A DNA stretch of 64,000 nt. It comes from Dyella japonica DSM 16301 (GTDB lineage Bacteria; Pseudomonadota; Gammaproteobacteria; Xanthomonadales; Rhodanobacteraceae). Below the pieces are notes generated by a model, which worked only from the letters and a program-made list of their open reading frames with translations, ran no database searches and was not told the origin of the DNA. Below are positions 19,511 to 29,820 of this stretch, piece by piece. Every line of letters begins with the position of its first letter. Position 1 is the first letter of the stretch. The stretch spans positions 45,264-109,263 of the forward strand of contig NZ_JPLA01000020.1 in NCBI RefSeq assembly GCF_001010355.1, in the 5' to 3' direction. The translations under genes and the position numbers were made by a program.

Positions 19511-20205
19511 GACACCACCGGAGCAGTTTCATTGGCGGCGGCGAGCATATAACCGGTGCCGCGCACGGTATGGATCAATGCCGGTTGCCCGGCGCCGTCG
19601 ATCTTGCGCCGCAAGCGCGCGATATGCACGTCGATCACATTGGTACCGGGATCGAAATGGAAGCCCCACACCGTCTCGAAGATCATCGTGCGGGTCAGCA
19701 CCTGCCCGGAATTGCGCATGAGGAATTCGAGCAGGCGGTATTCCGTGGGCAGCAGGGTCAGCGGCTGGCCGGCGCGATAGGCCACGTGGCTCACCAGGTC
19801 CAGTTCCAGATCGGCCACGCGCAGGCGCTGCACCGACTGCGGCTGGCGACGGCGCAGCAGCACTTCCGCGCGCGCCGACATTTCATCCGGCGCAAACGGC
19901 TTGGTGAGGTAGTCGTCGCCGCCGGCGCGCAGGCCGCGCACGCGCTCGTCGACATCGCTCAGCGCACTGATCATCAGCACCGGCGCATCGCTGCCGGCGC
20001 GGCGCAATTCAGCCACCACATCGATGCCGTCCATGCCGGGCAGCATGCGATCCAGCGTGATCAGGTCGTAGCCGCCTTGCAGCGCATGCGCCAGACCATC
20101 GCGGCCGTTCGCCACCCACTCCGCGAACATGCCGTGCGCACTCAACTCCGCGACGATTTCTCGCGCGGTGGTTTCGTCGTCTTCGATGACCAGCACTCGG
20201 GGCAT
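19507..20205 (-). CDS. OmpR/PhoB family response regulator
   Basis: A 232-residue regulator with an N-terminal receiver (acidic pair in VIEDDE, phospho-acceptor in ITLDRMLPGMDG, Lys in TKPF) and a C-terminal winged helix (FHFDPGTNVIDVHIARLRRKID), the arrangement of CusR/CopR/QseB-like regulators. It is the first gene of the block with the kinase and, after a 157-base gap holding two palindromes, the RND pump. Those palindromes are its most likely targets. Confidence 0.93.
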   Translation of the reverse strand: MPRVLVIEDDETTAREIVAELSAHGMFAEWVANGRDGLAHALQGGYDLITLDRMLPGMDGIDVVAELRRAGSDAPVLMISALSDVDERVRGLRAGGDDYLTKPFAPDEMSARAEVLLRRRQPQSVQRLRVADLELDLVSHVAYRAGQPLTLLPTEYRLLEFLMRNSGQVLTRTMIFETVWGFHFDPGTNVIDVHIARLRRKIDGAGQPALIHTVRGTGYMLAAANETAPVVS

Positions 20206-20270
20206 GGGGACGCTACAAACAAAATCCGGTGGTGGGAAAGCGGGGACAGCCGTGTCCTCGCAAAGCCAAA

Positions 20271-20288
20271 CGGCCCCGAGAGGGGCCG
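20271..20288. terminator. hairpin between rpoH and the response regulator gene
   Basis: CGGCCCC-GAGA-GGGGCCG, a seven-pair GC stem 28 bases after the rpoH stop. On the minus strand it is followed by TTTGGCTTT, a weak U-tract, so it probably terminates rpoH. Confidence 0.6.
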
Positions 20289-20315
20289 CTTGTCATCTTA
20301 CGCCGACAAGAGAGA

Positions 20316-21173
<858 letters not shown>

Positions 21174-21201
21174 GGACGGAACCTCCTCTGAGGGAATCAG
21201 C

Positions 21202-21228
21202 TTAGCACTCGGGTAGTACGAGTGCTAA
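21202..21228 (-). promoter_or_regulatory. CIRCE operator (HrcA binding site) in the rpoH leader
   Basis: TTAGCACTC at 21202-21210, nine bases, GAGTGCTAA at 21220-21228. All 18 conserved CIRCE positions and the N9 spacing match the HrcA operator consensus. The element lies between the predicted promoter and the ribosome-binding site of rpoH. Confidence 0.93.
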
Positions 21229-21264
21229 AGGCCCCGAAAGGTTCCGGGACCTTTGATGTACTCA

Positions 21265-21293
21265 ATAGTACAGGAATTTGAGGCACCTGTCCA
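21265..21293 (-). promoter_or_regulatory. predicted sigma-70 promoter of rpoH
   Basis: Read on the minus strand: TGGACA (21288-21293), 17 bases, TACTAT (21265-21270). This is 5/6 and 4/6 to the -35 and -10 consensus with ideal spacing. Transcription would start near 21258, placing CIRCE at about +30 to +56. Confidence 0.55.
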
Positions 21294-21357
21294 GCAGGCG
21301 CCCCGGGGAGGGTCCACTATGCGTTTTCGGCGGTTCAGCAGCCGTGAAGAGCCTGTT

Positions 21358-22059
21358 TCAGGCCAGTTCCGACCGCATCGGCAAGGACCAGTCGATGGGC
21401 GGCTCGCCGCGACCTGCCAGGTACTGGTTGGCCGCCGAGAAGTGCCCGCAGCCGATGAAACCGCGATGCGCCGATAAAGGAGATGGGTGCACCGAGCGCA
21501 AAATGCAATGGCGGCTGCCGTCGATCAGCTGGCCCTTCTTCTGGGCGTACGAGCCCCACAGCATGAAGACCAGCCCTTCCCGCTCGCGGTTGAGCGCGTC
21601 GATCGCCGCATCGGTAAAGCCTTCCCAGCCTTTGCCCTGATGCGAGCCGGCGGCGGCCTGCTGCACGGTGAGCGTGGCGTTGAGCAGCAGCACGCCGCGG
21701 TCGGCCCAGGGCGTGAGGCAGCCATGGTCGGGCGCCCGGAAACCCAGGTCGCGCTGGATCTCCTTGAAGATGTTCAGCAGCGACGGCGGCGTGGCCACGC
21801 CCGGCCGCACCGAGAAGCACAGGCCATGCGCTTGGTTCGGGCCGTGGTACGGGTCCTGGCCAAGGATCACCACCCGCACGGCGTCGAACGGAGTGTGGTC
21901 GAAGGCGGCGAAGATCTCGGGACCGGGCGGATAAATGACTTTGCCGGCCTGCTTTTCGGCGCGCAGGAAGTCCGATAGCGCCTGCATGTCGGGGCGCGCC
22001 AGATAACCGCCGACGCGTTCTTTCCAGGACGGCTCCAGCCTTACCGGATGTTCGGTCAC
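21358..22059 (-). CDS. ung: uracil-DNA glycosylase
   Basis: A 233-residue family 1 UDG that removes uracil from DNA in base excision repair. [18 protein letters not shown] holds the catalytic Asp and water-activating loop. [11 protein letters not shown] is the minor-groove leucine-loop motif with the catalytic His. The start is GTG at 22059, overlapping the stop of the upstream double-receiver gene by 4 bases (GTGA), so translation is probably coupled. The rpoH promoter lies just after the stop. Confidence 0.97.
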   Translation of the reverse strand: MTEHPVRLEPSWKERVGGYLARPDMQALSDFLRAEKQAGKVIYPPGPEIFAAFDHTPFDAVRVVILGQDPYHGPNQAHGLCFSVRPGVATPPSLLNIFKEIQRDLGFRAPDHGCLTPWADRGVLLLNATLTVQQAAAGSHQGKGWEGFTDAAIDALNREREGLVFMLWGSYAQKKGQLIDGSRHCILRSVHPSPLSAHRGFIGCGHFSAANQYLAGRGEPPIDWSLPMRSELA

Positions 22060-22898
22060 GCCGCCTCGCCCCGCTCGCGCAAGTGCTGGGATACGCGCAG
22101 CTGGAACAGCAGCTTGGTCATCAGCAGTTTTTCCTCGATCGGCTTCTCGACCAGATCGTTGGCGCCGGCGCGCAGCAGCGCGGCCTGGTTGGCCGGATTC
22201 TCATCGCCCGTCATCACCAGCACGGGCAGCCTGCCCTTGCTGTAGTGGTATTCGCGGCGGATGCGCTCGAGCAGGTCGCCGCCGGTGAGCTCACCCTTGA
22301 GGCTGACGTCGGTCAGCACGATGTCCGCGCCGACCTTGTCCTGTTCCTTGGCCTTGTCCAGCAGCACCAGGGCGTCTTCGACGCTGACCACGTGATAGAC
22401 GGTCAGGCCATGCTTTTCGAGGATGCGGCGGGTCGCCAGCGCGACCACGCGGCTGTCTTCCACATAGAGCACTTCGCCCTCGGCCGAATCGACCGGCTTC
22501 ACGTAGCCACGGATGAATTCCGCCAGCGCCTGGAAACCCAGCGACTTGTCGAAGTAATCGGTGACGTGTTCGCCCAGCGTGCGGCTGTGCAGGCGACCGT
22601 CGACATCGCCCGAGACGACCACGATGGGCACATAGGCCTGTGCGGCGGATTCGCGCACGTGGCGGGCGAGTTCCAGCCCGTCCATGTCGGGCAGGCGCAG
22701 CGCGATGGTGATGAAGTCGAACGCGCCGGCCTCCAGCAGCTCCTTGGCTTCGGCGCCGCTGCCGGCACCTACCACGTCGCTGTCGGGCAATTCGGTCTTG
22801 AGCACGCGGGAGATCAGCTGGCGCACGACCTTGGAGCCATCCACCACCAGCACCCTAGGCGCTGTTCCCACCACTCGACTGCTGAAACTTCCGCTCAT
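22056..22898 (-). CDS. double-receiver response regulator with a degenerate first receiver
   Basis: A 280-residue protein of two receiver domains and no output domain. The second receiver (about 142-270) is complete: acidic pair E147-D148 in YVEDS, phospho-acceptor D197 in IVLTDVSL, T230 and K252. In the first (about 15-130) the acidic pair is D20-G21 and the phospho-acceptor position is Ala66 ([12 protein letters not shown]), so it should not be phosphorylated. It resembles two-receiver adaptor proteins in chemotaxis or biofilm systems. The ATG at 22898 has GGGG directly upstream; a TTG at 22904 is also in frame. Its stop overlaps ung. Confidence 0.85.
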   Translation of the reverse strand: MSGSFSSRVVGTAPRVLVVDGSKVVRQLISRVLKTELPDSDVVGAGSGAEAKELLEAGAFDFITIALRLPDMDGLELARHVRESAAQAYVPIVVVSGDVDGRLHSRTLGEHVTDYFDKSLGFQALAEFIRGYVKPVDSAEGEVLYVEDSRVVALATRRILEKHGLTVYHVVSVEDALVLLDKAKEQDKVGADIVLTDVSLKGELTGGDLLERIRREYHYSKGRLPVLVMTGDENPANQAALLRAGANDLVEKPIEEKLLMTKLLFQLRVSQHLRERGEAA

Positions 22899-23046
22899 CC
22901 CCAATCACCCACGTAGTGTCCAGCGTTTCCTGCCTGCGTCATGCCGGTGCTTCCTCCGAGCACCCGGGCACCCCGAGCAGGCATGCTGCACCATCCCCAC
23001 CAAGCTTGCATGACAACATTGCTCCGGGCGTGAGCCGGCGCACGCT

Positions 23047-24033
23047 TCACGCCGCCTTGCGCAATTGCCAGGCGCTGACCAGGCGGGCGCCCAGCCAGCC
23101 GAGTACGGCCGCGGCCACCGGTACGGCGCCCAGCAGCCACAACGGCAGCACGTCCACCTGCAGTTTGCCGGCATACACCTGACCCAGGCGCTGCACCGGC
23201 TCGGCCAGCGCCAGCTCGACCAGCACGGCGAAACCCACCGCCAGCACGCCGGCAAACAGTCCGTACCAGATGCCCGCATACAAATAGGGACGACGCACGA
23301 AGGCGCGGCTCGCACCCACCAGCATCAGCACGCCGATTTCCTCGTGCCGGCTGGCGATGTCCACGCGCACCGTATTGCCCACCACCAGCAGCACCGCAAC
23401 CGCGAGCAGTCCGGCGAGAATCATCACGATGCGTTCGCCGACGCCCAGCAGCGCTTCCAGACGCTGCCGCCAGGTGCCGCCGTCCTGCACCTGATCCACG
23501 CCCGACATGCCGCGCATGTCGGCGACCAGGTGGTCGATGCTATCGGCGCTGGCGTCCGCCTTGGGCTGCACTTCCAGCACGAACGGCAGCGGATTGACGT
23601 CCAGCGCATGCAGCGCGCCGGAGAAGCCCTGCATCTTGGCCAGTTCGTCCATGCCCTGGTCGGGCGACTTCAATTTGACGCCAGCGACTTCGCTGCGTTC
23701 GCGCAGCTTCTTCGCCAGCATGTCGGCGGAGGAGACGCTCTGCCCCGGCTGCATGAACACGCTGATGGTCTGGTTCTGGCCCAGCGCATCGCCCATCTTC
23801 TGCAGGTTGCCCAGCAGCAGATAGAAGGTGAGCGGCAGCGCCAGCGCGATGGCCATCACGGCGACGGTGAGCAAGGTGCCGACCGGGCGCGACATCAGCC
23901 GACGCAAACTGGCCGCCGCGCTCCAGCCGTGATGCTCGCGCCAGCTCGCCACCGGGCGCGCCTTGGTGCGGATGCCGCGGCTCTGGTCGGAAAGCAGCGG
24001 GCTCTCCATCGGAAATTCGGGCTGGGTGCTCAT
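23047..24033 (-). CDS. ftsX: cell division protein FtsX
   Basis: A 328-residue permease-like partner of FtsE. A cytoplasmic N-terminus of about 50 residues precedes the first membrane helix (LLTVAVMAIALALPLTFYLLL), a periplasmic domain of about 110 residues, and three further helices in the FtsX core. The complex couples ATP hydrolysis at the division ring to activation of periplasmic cell-wall amidases. The start overlaps the ftsE stop by 4 bases (ATGA). About 150 non-coding bases separate it from the double-receiver gene. Confidence 0.94.
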   Translation of the reverse strand: MSTQPEFPMESPLLSDQSRGIRTKARPVASWREHHGWSAAASLRRLMSRPVGTLLTVAVMAIALALPLTFYLLLGNLQKMGDALGQNQTISVFMQPGQSVSSADMLAKKLRERSEVAGVKLKSPDQGMDELAKMQGFSGALHALDVNPLPFVLEVQPKADASADSIDHLVADMRGMSGVDQVQDGGTWRQRLEALLGVGERIVMILAGLLAVAVLLVVGNTVRVDIASRHEEIGVLMLVGASRAFVRRPYLYAGIWYGLFAGVLAVGFAVLVELALAEPVQRLGQVYAGKLQVDVLPLWLLGAVPVAAAVLGWLGARLVSAWQLRKAA

Positions 24034-24707
24034 AGCACCTCCTGTGCGGCCACATCGGCGACCAGGCGACCGTGATCGAGCACGACCACGCGCTTCTTCA
24101 TGCGCTTGATCAGCGGCAGATCGTGGCTGGCGATCACCACGGTGGTGCCGACATTCTGGAATTCGGCGAACAGGCCCATGATCTCCACCGCCAGGGTGGG
24201 ATCGAGGTTGCCGGTGGGTTCGTCGGCGATGAGCAGGGTGGGCTTGGCGACGATGGCGCGGGCAATGCCCACGCGCTGCTGTTCGCCAGCGGACAGCGTG
24301 GCCGGCAGCTGCCGTTCGTAGGCAAGCAGGCCGACTTTCTCCAGCGCGGCGCGCACGCGCTTGCCGCGTTCGTGCGGCGCCATGCCGCCGATCACCAGCG
24401 GCAGTTCGACATTGGCGAACACGGTGCGATCCATCAGCAGGCGATGGTCCTGAAACACCATGCCCAGGCGGCGACGCAGTTTGGGAATCCCGGCGCGGCC
24501 GATTTTGGCCAGGTTCTGCCCGTCGAGGGTGACCACGCCATGCGAGGGCCGCTCGATCAGGCCGAGCAATTTGAGCAAGGTGCTTTTGCCGGCGCCCGAA
24601 TGGCCGGTGATAAAGGCCATCTCGCCCGTCGCCACCTCGAAGGAGAGCTGCGACAAGGCCTCGTGGCCGCCTTCATAGCGTTTGCTGACTTGGTCGAAGC
24701 GGATCAC
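24030..24707 (-). CDS. ftsE: cell division ATP-binding protein FtsE
   Basis: A 225-residue ABC ATPase with Walker A GHSGAGKS (35-42), signature LSAGEQQRVGIARA, Walker B LLIADEPTGNLD, and the H-loop in IASHD. The length and the early FDQVSKRYEGG stretch match FtsE. The start codon is GTG at 24707. It is translationally coupled to ftsX by a 4-base overlap. A strong hairpin lies between this gene and the upstream rhlB. Confidence 0.95.
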   Translation of the reverse strand: MIRFDQVSKRYEGGHEALSQLSFEVATGEMAFITGHSGAGKSTLLKLLGLIERPSHGVVTLDGQNLAKIGRAGIPKLRRRLGMVFQDHRLLMDRTVFANVELPLVIGGMAPHERGKRVRAALEKVGLLAYERQLPATLSAGEQQRVGIARAIVAKPTLLIADEPTGNLDPTLAVEIMGLFAEFQNVGTTVVIASHDLPLIKRMKKRVVVLDHGRLVADVAAQEVL

Positions 24708-24779
24708 CGCGTGTCCCCGAATCCGAATGGGAGAAGGATAAGGGATGCACGCGTGAAGGTCAGTGGCTTTGTGCGCCGA

Positions 24780-24808
24780 GGCTGTCGCGGGTTCAGCCCG
24801 CGACAGCC
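24780..24808. terminator. strong hairpin after rhlB
   Basis: GGCTGTCGCGGG - TTCAG - CCCGCGACAGCC, a perfect twelve-pair stem 17 bases after the rhlB stop. There is no U-tract on either strand, so it may be a 3' stabiliser or a weak terminator. Confidence 0.55.
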
Positions 24809-24825
24809 CGTGGCAAGCGGACCGC

Positions 24826-26547
24826 TTAGTGGCCGATGAAGAAGCGGCTCAGGCGGCGGAAGAAGCCCTGCTTCTTCGGCGCGTCCTGCGCGTCGCCCGG
24901 CTTGCCCGACGTGATGGCCACATGGCGCGACGGACGCGAGTGGTTGTTGTCGCCGCCATTGCGCTCACGCGGCGGACGACGCTCGCCACGCGGTGCGCGC
25001 GTGCCTTCGGCCGGCGTGTTGGCGCCACCCTCGACGACCACGGCATCGCCTTCGCGACGACGGTTGCGTCCGCCACGGCGACGACGACGCTTGCGCTCGC
25101 CCGCCTCGCCCGTGGCCTCTTCGGCCGGGGCCGGCGCGGCGGGCTTGGTCACCACGGCCTCGGCGCTTTCGCCGGCAGCCGTCTCGACGCGCGGTTTGCG
25201 CGGTTCACGCGGCGGCCGGTCGCCACGCGGGCGATCGCCACCACGGCCACCGCCGCTGCGCGAACCCTTGCGCGGCGAGCCGTCCTTTTCGCGCTGTTCG
25301 ACCTTGTCGCCGAACGCGGCGCTGTCCGCGGCCGAATCGGCCACGAACTGGGCGTCCTGCTCGCGCGGCTTGGGCATCACCAGCAGATCGGCTTCGATGT
25401 TGGCCACCGGGATGCGCTGGCCGATATAGGTTTCGATATCCGGCAGGCTCATCGCGTACAGATCGCAGGCGAAGCTGATCGCATCGCCCTCGGCGCCCAG
25501 GCGGGCGGTACGGCCGATGCGGTGCACGTAGTCTTCCGCGTCCTGCGGCAGGTCGTAGTTGAAGACGTGGCTGACCGCCGGGATGTGCAGGCCGCGCGCG
25601 GCGACGTCGGTGCACACCAGGATGTCGAGCTGGCCTTCCTGGAAGCGCTGCAGCAGCTTCTGGCGCTTGAGCTGCGGCACGTCGCCCGACAGCGCGCCGA
25701 CGCGGTAGCCGTAGCGCTTGAGACGATCGGTGATCTTCTCGGCCGCGGCCTTGGTGTTGACGAAGATGATGCTGCGCTCGGCCTTGGTACGCTCAAGCAG
25801 GTTGAGCAGCAGCGGCATCTTCTCTTCCTTGGCGGGGAAGTAGACCACCTGGCGGACGCGGTCGGCGGTGACGTTTTCCGTCTCCACTTCCAGCTTCTCG
25901 GCGTTGTGCATGTGCTCGTAGGCCAGCTCCAGCACGCGATGGCTGAGCGTGGCGGAGAACAGCAGCACCTGGCGCTGCTCGCGCGCCGGCAGGCGGCGGA
26001 AGATGAAGCGCACGTCCTTGATGAAGCCCAGGTCGAACATGCGGTCGGCCTCGTCGATCACCATCACTTCGACGGCGTCGAGGCTGAACACGTGCTGCTT
26101 GAAGTAGTCCAGCAGGCGACCTGGCGTGGCGATGATGATGTCGCAGCCATCCTTGAGCTGCTGGCGCTGCTTGTCGTAATCCACGCCGCCATAGATCAGT
26201 GCGGTGCGCAGGCCGGTGTAGCGGCCGATCGCCTTGGCATCCTTCTCGATCTGGATGGCCAGCTCGCGGGTCGGGGCGATCACCAGGGCGCGCGGATCGC
26301 TGTCCTTGCGCTCGGCCACGGCCGGCGTGGTCAGCAGGCGATTCATCATCGCCACCAGGAAGGCGCAGGTCTTGCCGGTGCCCGTCTGGGCCTGGCCGGC
26401 GACGTCGCGACCCGTCAGCGCGACCGGCAGGGTCAGCGCCTGGATCGGCGTGCAGCGGGTGAAGCCCGCCTCGTCGAGGCCTTGCTGGAGCAGCGGATGG
26501 AGATCGAAATTGGTGAAAAAGGTATCGGTGAGTACAGTTTGGGACAT
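24826..26547 (-). CDS. rhlB: DEAD-box ATP-dependent RNA helicase RhlB
   Basis: A 573-residue RNA helicase of the RhlB/degradosome group. An N-terminal Q-motif region ([16 protein letters not shown]) is followed by AQTGTGKT, the DEAD box in [16 protein letters not shown], and [10 protein letters not shown]. The C-terminal 180 residues are a disordered tail rich in Arg, Gly, Pro and Glu ending in a basic Phe-rich segment ([16 protein letters not shown]), likely for RNA or RNase E contact. The start at 26547 gives the conserved N-terminus; no Shine-Dalgarno sequence is seen. It is divergent from trxA-rho, the arrangement known in Xanthomonas and Pseudomonas. Confidence 0.93.
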   Translation of the reverse strand: MSQTVLTDTFFTNFDLHPLLQQGLDEAGFTRCTPIQALTLPVALTGRDVAGQAQTGTGKTCAFLVAMMNRLLTTPAVAERKDSDPRALVIAPTRELAIQIEKDAKAIGRYTGLRTALIYGGVDYDKQRQQLKDGCDIIIATPGRLLDYFKQHVFSLDAVEVMVIDEADRMFDLGFIKDVRFIFRRLPAREQRQVLLFSATLSHRVLELAYEHMHNAEKLEVETENVTADRVRQVVYFPAKEEKMPLLLNLLERTKAERSIIFVNTKAAAEKITDRLKRYGYRVGALSGDVPQLKRQKLLQRFQEGQLDILVCTDVAARGLHIPAVSHVFNYDLPQDAEDYVHRIGRTARLGAEGDAISFACDLYAMSLPDIETYIGQRIPVANIEADLLVMPKPREQDAQFVADSAADSAAFGDKVEQREKDGSPRKGSRSGGGRGGDRPRGDRPPREPRKPRVETAAGESAEAVVTKPAAPAPAEEATGEAGERKRRRRRGGRNRRREGDAVVVEGGANTPAEGTRAPRGERRPPRERNGGDNNHSRPSRHVAITSGKPGDAQDAPKKQGFFRRLSRFFIGH

Positions 26548-27039
26548 CGTAAGGAGAACTCGAGTAAGGCAGCGCCCGGGGGCAGCCGCCTGGATCCTTG
26601 CCGGTGAGACGCAACAAGGAACGGTGGATGGTCGGCGCGACCGGGACGTGGCGACAGGCGCTGTCCGCTGGGATGGCGCGTGCCGGCGACACGTATCCCT
26701 GGCAGGACACCGTCGGGAGCGGTGGTGTGCGACGGCTCCGCTGGCATAGGTCAGAGGGCTGGGCGGCCTAAACCACTGGCAGCCATAGGAATCTCTCTCA
26801 CCTATGTCAACGGAGCCATCCTTGCCCACCGCGAGGGGAAAGCCCGTTCAGCATACCGAATAGGCCTACAGACTCCCTTGAATCGCTTGAATCGTGCCCC
26901 GAGTTACGTTGGAATGGAGGCCTGCCGCAACGGCACCAGACTTCCTTACGGTACGACCCCGCGCTTCATGGGCACCCCAGTGTAGCCGATGCTGGGCGCG
27001 CGGTCGTGAAGCCCCTACCCGCAGCCCTCGGAGACCCCG
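26548..27039. other. divergent intergenic region rhlB / trxA
   Basis: About 490 bases without a convincing gene. It should hold the rhlB promoter (with a long leader) and the trxA promoter. The reading frame that extends rhlB upstream to 26829 is Arg/Pro/Ser-rich and lacks family similarity. Confidence 0.5.
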
Positions 27040-27390
27040 GTGAGCGATCTGATTACCCATGTAAGCGATGATGCCTTCGAGCAGGAAGTGCTCAATTCCG
27101 ATACCCCCGTCCTGCTCGACTTCTGGGCGGAATGGTGTGGCCCCTGCAAGGCGATCGCGCCCATCCTGGACGAGCTGGCCAAGCAGTACGAAGGCAAGCT
27201 GCGCATCGCCAAGATCAATATCGACCACAACCAGAAGACGCCCCGCAACTACGGCGTGCGCGGCATCCCGACCCTGATGGTGTTCAAGAACGGCAAGGTC
27301 GAAGCGACCCAGATCGGCGCCGTCAGCAAGGGCGCGCTGACCCAGCTGATCGACAAGGCCATCGTGGCCCCGACCGCCAACGCCGTCTAA
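27040..27390 (+). CDS. trxA: thioredoxin 1
   Basis: A 116-residue disulfide reductase with the active site WCGPCK (near 34-39), cis-Pro in [11 protein letters not shown], and the full thioredoxin fold; slightly longer than E. coli TrxA (109). The start is GTG at 27040 with GGAG 7 bases upstream. It keeps the cytosol reduced and can supply electrons to ribonucleotide reductase and other enzymes. It lies 192 bases before rho in the same direction, an arrangement found in E. coli and many gammaproteobacteria. Confidence 0.97.
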   Translation: MSDLITHVSDDAFEQEVLNSDTPVLLDFWAEWCGPCKAIAPILDELAKQYEGKLRIAKINIDHNQKTPRNYGVRGIPTLMVFKNGKVEATQIGAVSKGALTQLIDKAIVAPTANAV

Positions 27391-27421
27391 GGCGTGTTTG
27401 TCCAAGGCCAATCAGGCCAAC

Positions 27422-27477
27422 TCAGAAAACTTTTCTGAACTTTACCGGCCGCGGCGCTTTACGCCGCCGCGGACCGG
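27422..27477 (+). promoter_or_regulatory. palindrome and hairpin between trxA and rho
   Basis: A 17-base palindrome TCAGAAAA-C-TTTTCTGA at 27422-27438 is followed by a GC hairpin (GCGGCG-CTTTA-CGCCGC core, 27451-27467, with outer CCGG pairing at 27445 and 27474). No U-tract follows. It may be the trxA 3' end or part of the rho leader. Confidence 0.45.
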
Positions 27478-27582
27478 GTGCTAGATTCGATCCACGTTCG
27501 TCGGGACTGTCCTGTCCCCTGCGCCATCCGCGCGACGCAACCTTCCCTCCTTTTTTCAACGGCGCCCCGCAGAGGTTTGCCC

Positions 27583-29349
27583 GTGTCCGATATCGAAAGC
27601 AAAGATTCCAACGACGCCAAGAGCGCCGACGCCAAGCCTGTGGCTGAGCCTCGTCCGCGCGCACCGCGCAAGTCCGCTGCCGCCGCTGCTGCCCAAAAGG
27701 CCGAGAAGCAGGCCCAGCTGGACATGCCGCCGCTGCCGCCGATCGAGCGAGCCGCACCGCCCGCCGTCGAAGCCTATGCCCCGCCTGCTCCCGCACCCGC
27801 CGCCGACTCGGCGCCGAGCGACGGCAACAGCAATGGCCAGCGCCAGCCGCAGGAAGCCCGCGAGGGTGGCCAGCAGCAAGGCGGTGGTCAGCAGCAGGGC
27901 GGCAACCCGAATTTCAACAACCGCAATGACCGCAACGACCGTGATGGTCGTGGTCGTCGTCGCCGGCACGAGCGCAATCAACCGCGCGGTCCGGGTGGCC
28001 AGGGCGGTGGTGGCCAGCAGCACGCCCGCAACAACAACGGCCTGCCGGTGGACGACGAGTACGCCGATGCCGGCAGCAACGACCGCCTGATCAACCTGAC
28101 CGAGCTCAAGCGCAAGAACGCCTTGCAGCTGCTCGAATTCGCCGAATCGCTCGGCGTGCAGGAAGGCGTGGCGCGCGCCCGCAAGCAGGACGTGGTGTTC
28201 AACATCCTCAAGGCGCATGCCCGCTCCGGCGGCGGCATCTGGGCCGAGGGTGTGCTGGAAATCCTGCAGGACGGCTTCGGCTTCCTGCGCTCGGCCGACG
28301 AGTCCTACCTCGCCGGCCCGGACGACATCTATGTGTCGCCCAGCCAGATCCGCCGCTTCAACCTGCGCACCGGCGACTACATCACCGGTCGCGTGCGTCA
28401 CCCGAAGGAAGGCGAGCGTTACTTCGCGATGCTCAAGGTCGACGACATCAACGGCGATCCGCCGGAGGCGTCGAAGAACAAGATGCTGTTCGAGAACCTC
28501 ACCCCGCTGTTCCCGCGCAAGGCATTCAAGCTCGAGCGCGGCAACGGTTCCAGTGAGGACATCACCGGCCGCATCCTGGACCTGGTCGCCCCGATCGGTC
28601 GCGGCCAGCGTGGCCTGATCGTCTCGCAGCCGAAGTCCGGTAAGACGATGATGCTGCAGAACATCGCGCAGGCCATCACGTACAACCATCCCGACGCCCA
28701 CCTGATCATGCTGTTGATCGACGAGCGTCCGGAAGAAGTGACGGAAATCGCCCGCACCGTGCGTGCCGAAGTGATCTCCTCCACCTTCGACGAACCGGCC
28801 GTGCGCCACGTGCAGGTGGCCGAAATGGTCATCGAGCGCGCCAAGCGCCTGGTCGAGCACAAGAAGGACGTGGTGATCCTGCTCGACTCCATCACGCGTC
28901 TCGCCCGCGCCTACAACACCGTGGTGCCCAGCTCCGGCAAGGTGCTCACCGGTGGTGTGGATGCCAACGCCCTGCAGCGTCCCAAGCGCTTCTTCGGCGC
29001 GGCCCGCAACGTGGAAGAAGGCGGCAGCCTGACCATCATCGCCACTGCGCTGACCGACACCGGCAGCAAGATGGACGAGGTGATCTACGAAGAGTTCAAG
29101 GGCACCGGCAACATGGAAGTGCACCTGAGCCGCCGCATCTCCGAGAAGCGCGTGTACCCGGCCATCGACATCAACCGCTCCGGCACCCGCCGCGAAGACC
29201 TGCTGATCGAACCGGACATGCTTTCCAAGATCTGGATCCTGCGCAAGCTGCTGCATCCGATGGACGAGCTGGCCGCGATGGAGTTCATGCTCGACAAGAT
29301 GAAGAACACCAAGTCCAACGACGAGTTCTTCAATTCGATGAAGCGCTGA
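27583..29349 (+). CDS. rho: transcription termination factor Rho with a long N-terminal extension
   Basis: A 588-residue hexameric RNA helicase. The canonical Rho begins at about residue 170 with [20 protein letters not shown] and continues through the primary RNA-binding domain and the ATPase (QPKSGKT Walker [24 protein letters not shown] Walker B region), ending near the usual C-terminus. The first 170 residues are an extra low-complexity domain: Lys/Ala-rich, then Gln/Gly/Asn and Arg-rich, as in other large-insert Rho proteins of high-GC bacteria. The start is GTG at 27583 with AGAGG upstream. A terminator follows. Confidence 0.97.
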   Translation: MSDIESKDSNDAKSADAKPVAEPRPRAPRKSAAAAAAQKAEKQAQLDMPPLPPIERAAPPAVEAYAPPAPAPAADSAPSDGNSNGQRQPQEAREGGQQQGGGQQQGGNPNFNNRNDRNDRDGRGRRRRHERNQPRGPGGQGGGGQQHARNNNGLPVDDEYADAGSNDRLINLTELKRKNALQLLEFAESLGVQEGVARARKQDVVFNILKAHARSGGGIWAEGVLEILQDGFGFLRSADESYLAGPDDIYVSPSQIRRFNLRTGDYITGRVRHPKEGERYFAMLKVDDINGDPPEASKNKMLFENLTPLFPRKAFKLERGNGSSEDITGRILDLVAPIGRGQRGLIVSQPKSGKTMMLQNIAQAITYNHPDAHLIMLLIDERPEEVTEIARTVRAEVISSTFDEPAVRHVQVAEMVIERAKRLVEHKKDVVILLDSITRLARAYNTVVPSSGKVLTGGVDANALQRPKRFFGAARNVEEGGSLTIIATALTDTGSKMDEVIYEEFKGTGNMEVHLSRRISEKRVYPAIDINRSGTRREDLLIEPDMLSKIWILRKLLHPMDELAAMEFMLDKMKNTKSNDEFFNSMKR

Positions 29350-29371
29350 TCGCTCGTCGGTCGCTTTACGC

Positions 29372-29395
29372 AAAGGCCGCCCCAGGGCGGCCTTT
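29372..29395 (+). terminator. Rho-independent terminator of rho
   Basis: AAAGGCCGCC-CCAG-GGCGGCCTTT, ten pairs with a short U-tract, 22 bases after the rho stop and before the convergent small gene. Confidence 0.8.
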
Positions 29396-29433
29396 GTCAT
29401 GCAGGGAGCGCAGCGTGCTTCGGATGAATGGCG

Positions 29434-29820
29434 CTACGTGCTGCAACGAATCGAAGTCACCGTGCGACGCGCAAGCACGCGCCCATCCAGATCCGTGAGC
29501 AGGATGGTGGTGCCATCAGCCACCCAGTCCCCCGTGCGCGCCATGCCCCGCCCGCGAGCTTCATGCCACGGCTCGGGCGCCTCTCCAACGGTGTAGATAT
29601 AGATCGTGCCCACGCGCCTCCTGGGCATCCACCAATGCACGTCCACCTCCACACGCGGATGATCGCATTGCTCGATGTGGGACGGACTGACCACCAGGAA
29701 CGGGTCGGTGTCTGCGCCCAGTACACGGCGCCAGATGGCCACCAGCCCCGCGCACGCACAAAAGATGGCGACGTAGGTCAGGCCGCGCCGTACCGGCGAT
29801 CCACTCAGGCTAAAGCGCAT
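29434..29820 (-). CDS. hypothetical small membrane-anchored protein
   Basis: A 128-residue protein not recognised as a known family. It has one hydrophobic helix near 13-30 (GLTYVAIFCACAGLVAIW) and a C-terminal periplasmic part with beta-rich stretches (VGTIYIYTVGEAPE, GTTILLTDLDGRVLARR). The ATG at 29820 overlaps the stop of the LTA-synthase-like gene by 11 bases, so it is probably co-translated and may act with that enzyme. An in-frame codon 68 residues earlier would run through that gene and is rejected. Confidence 0.6.
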   Translation of the reverse strand: MRFSLSGSPVRRGLTYVAIFCACAGLVAIWRRVLGADTDPFLVVSPSHIEQCDHPRVEVDVHWWMPRRRVGTIYIYTVGEAPEPWHEARGRGMARTGDWVADGTTILLTDLDGRVLARRTVTSIRCST

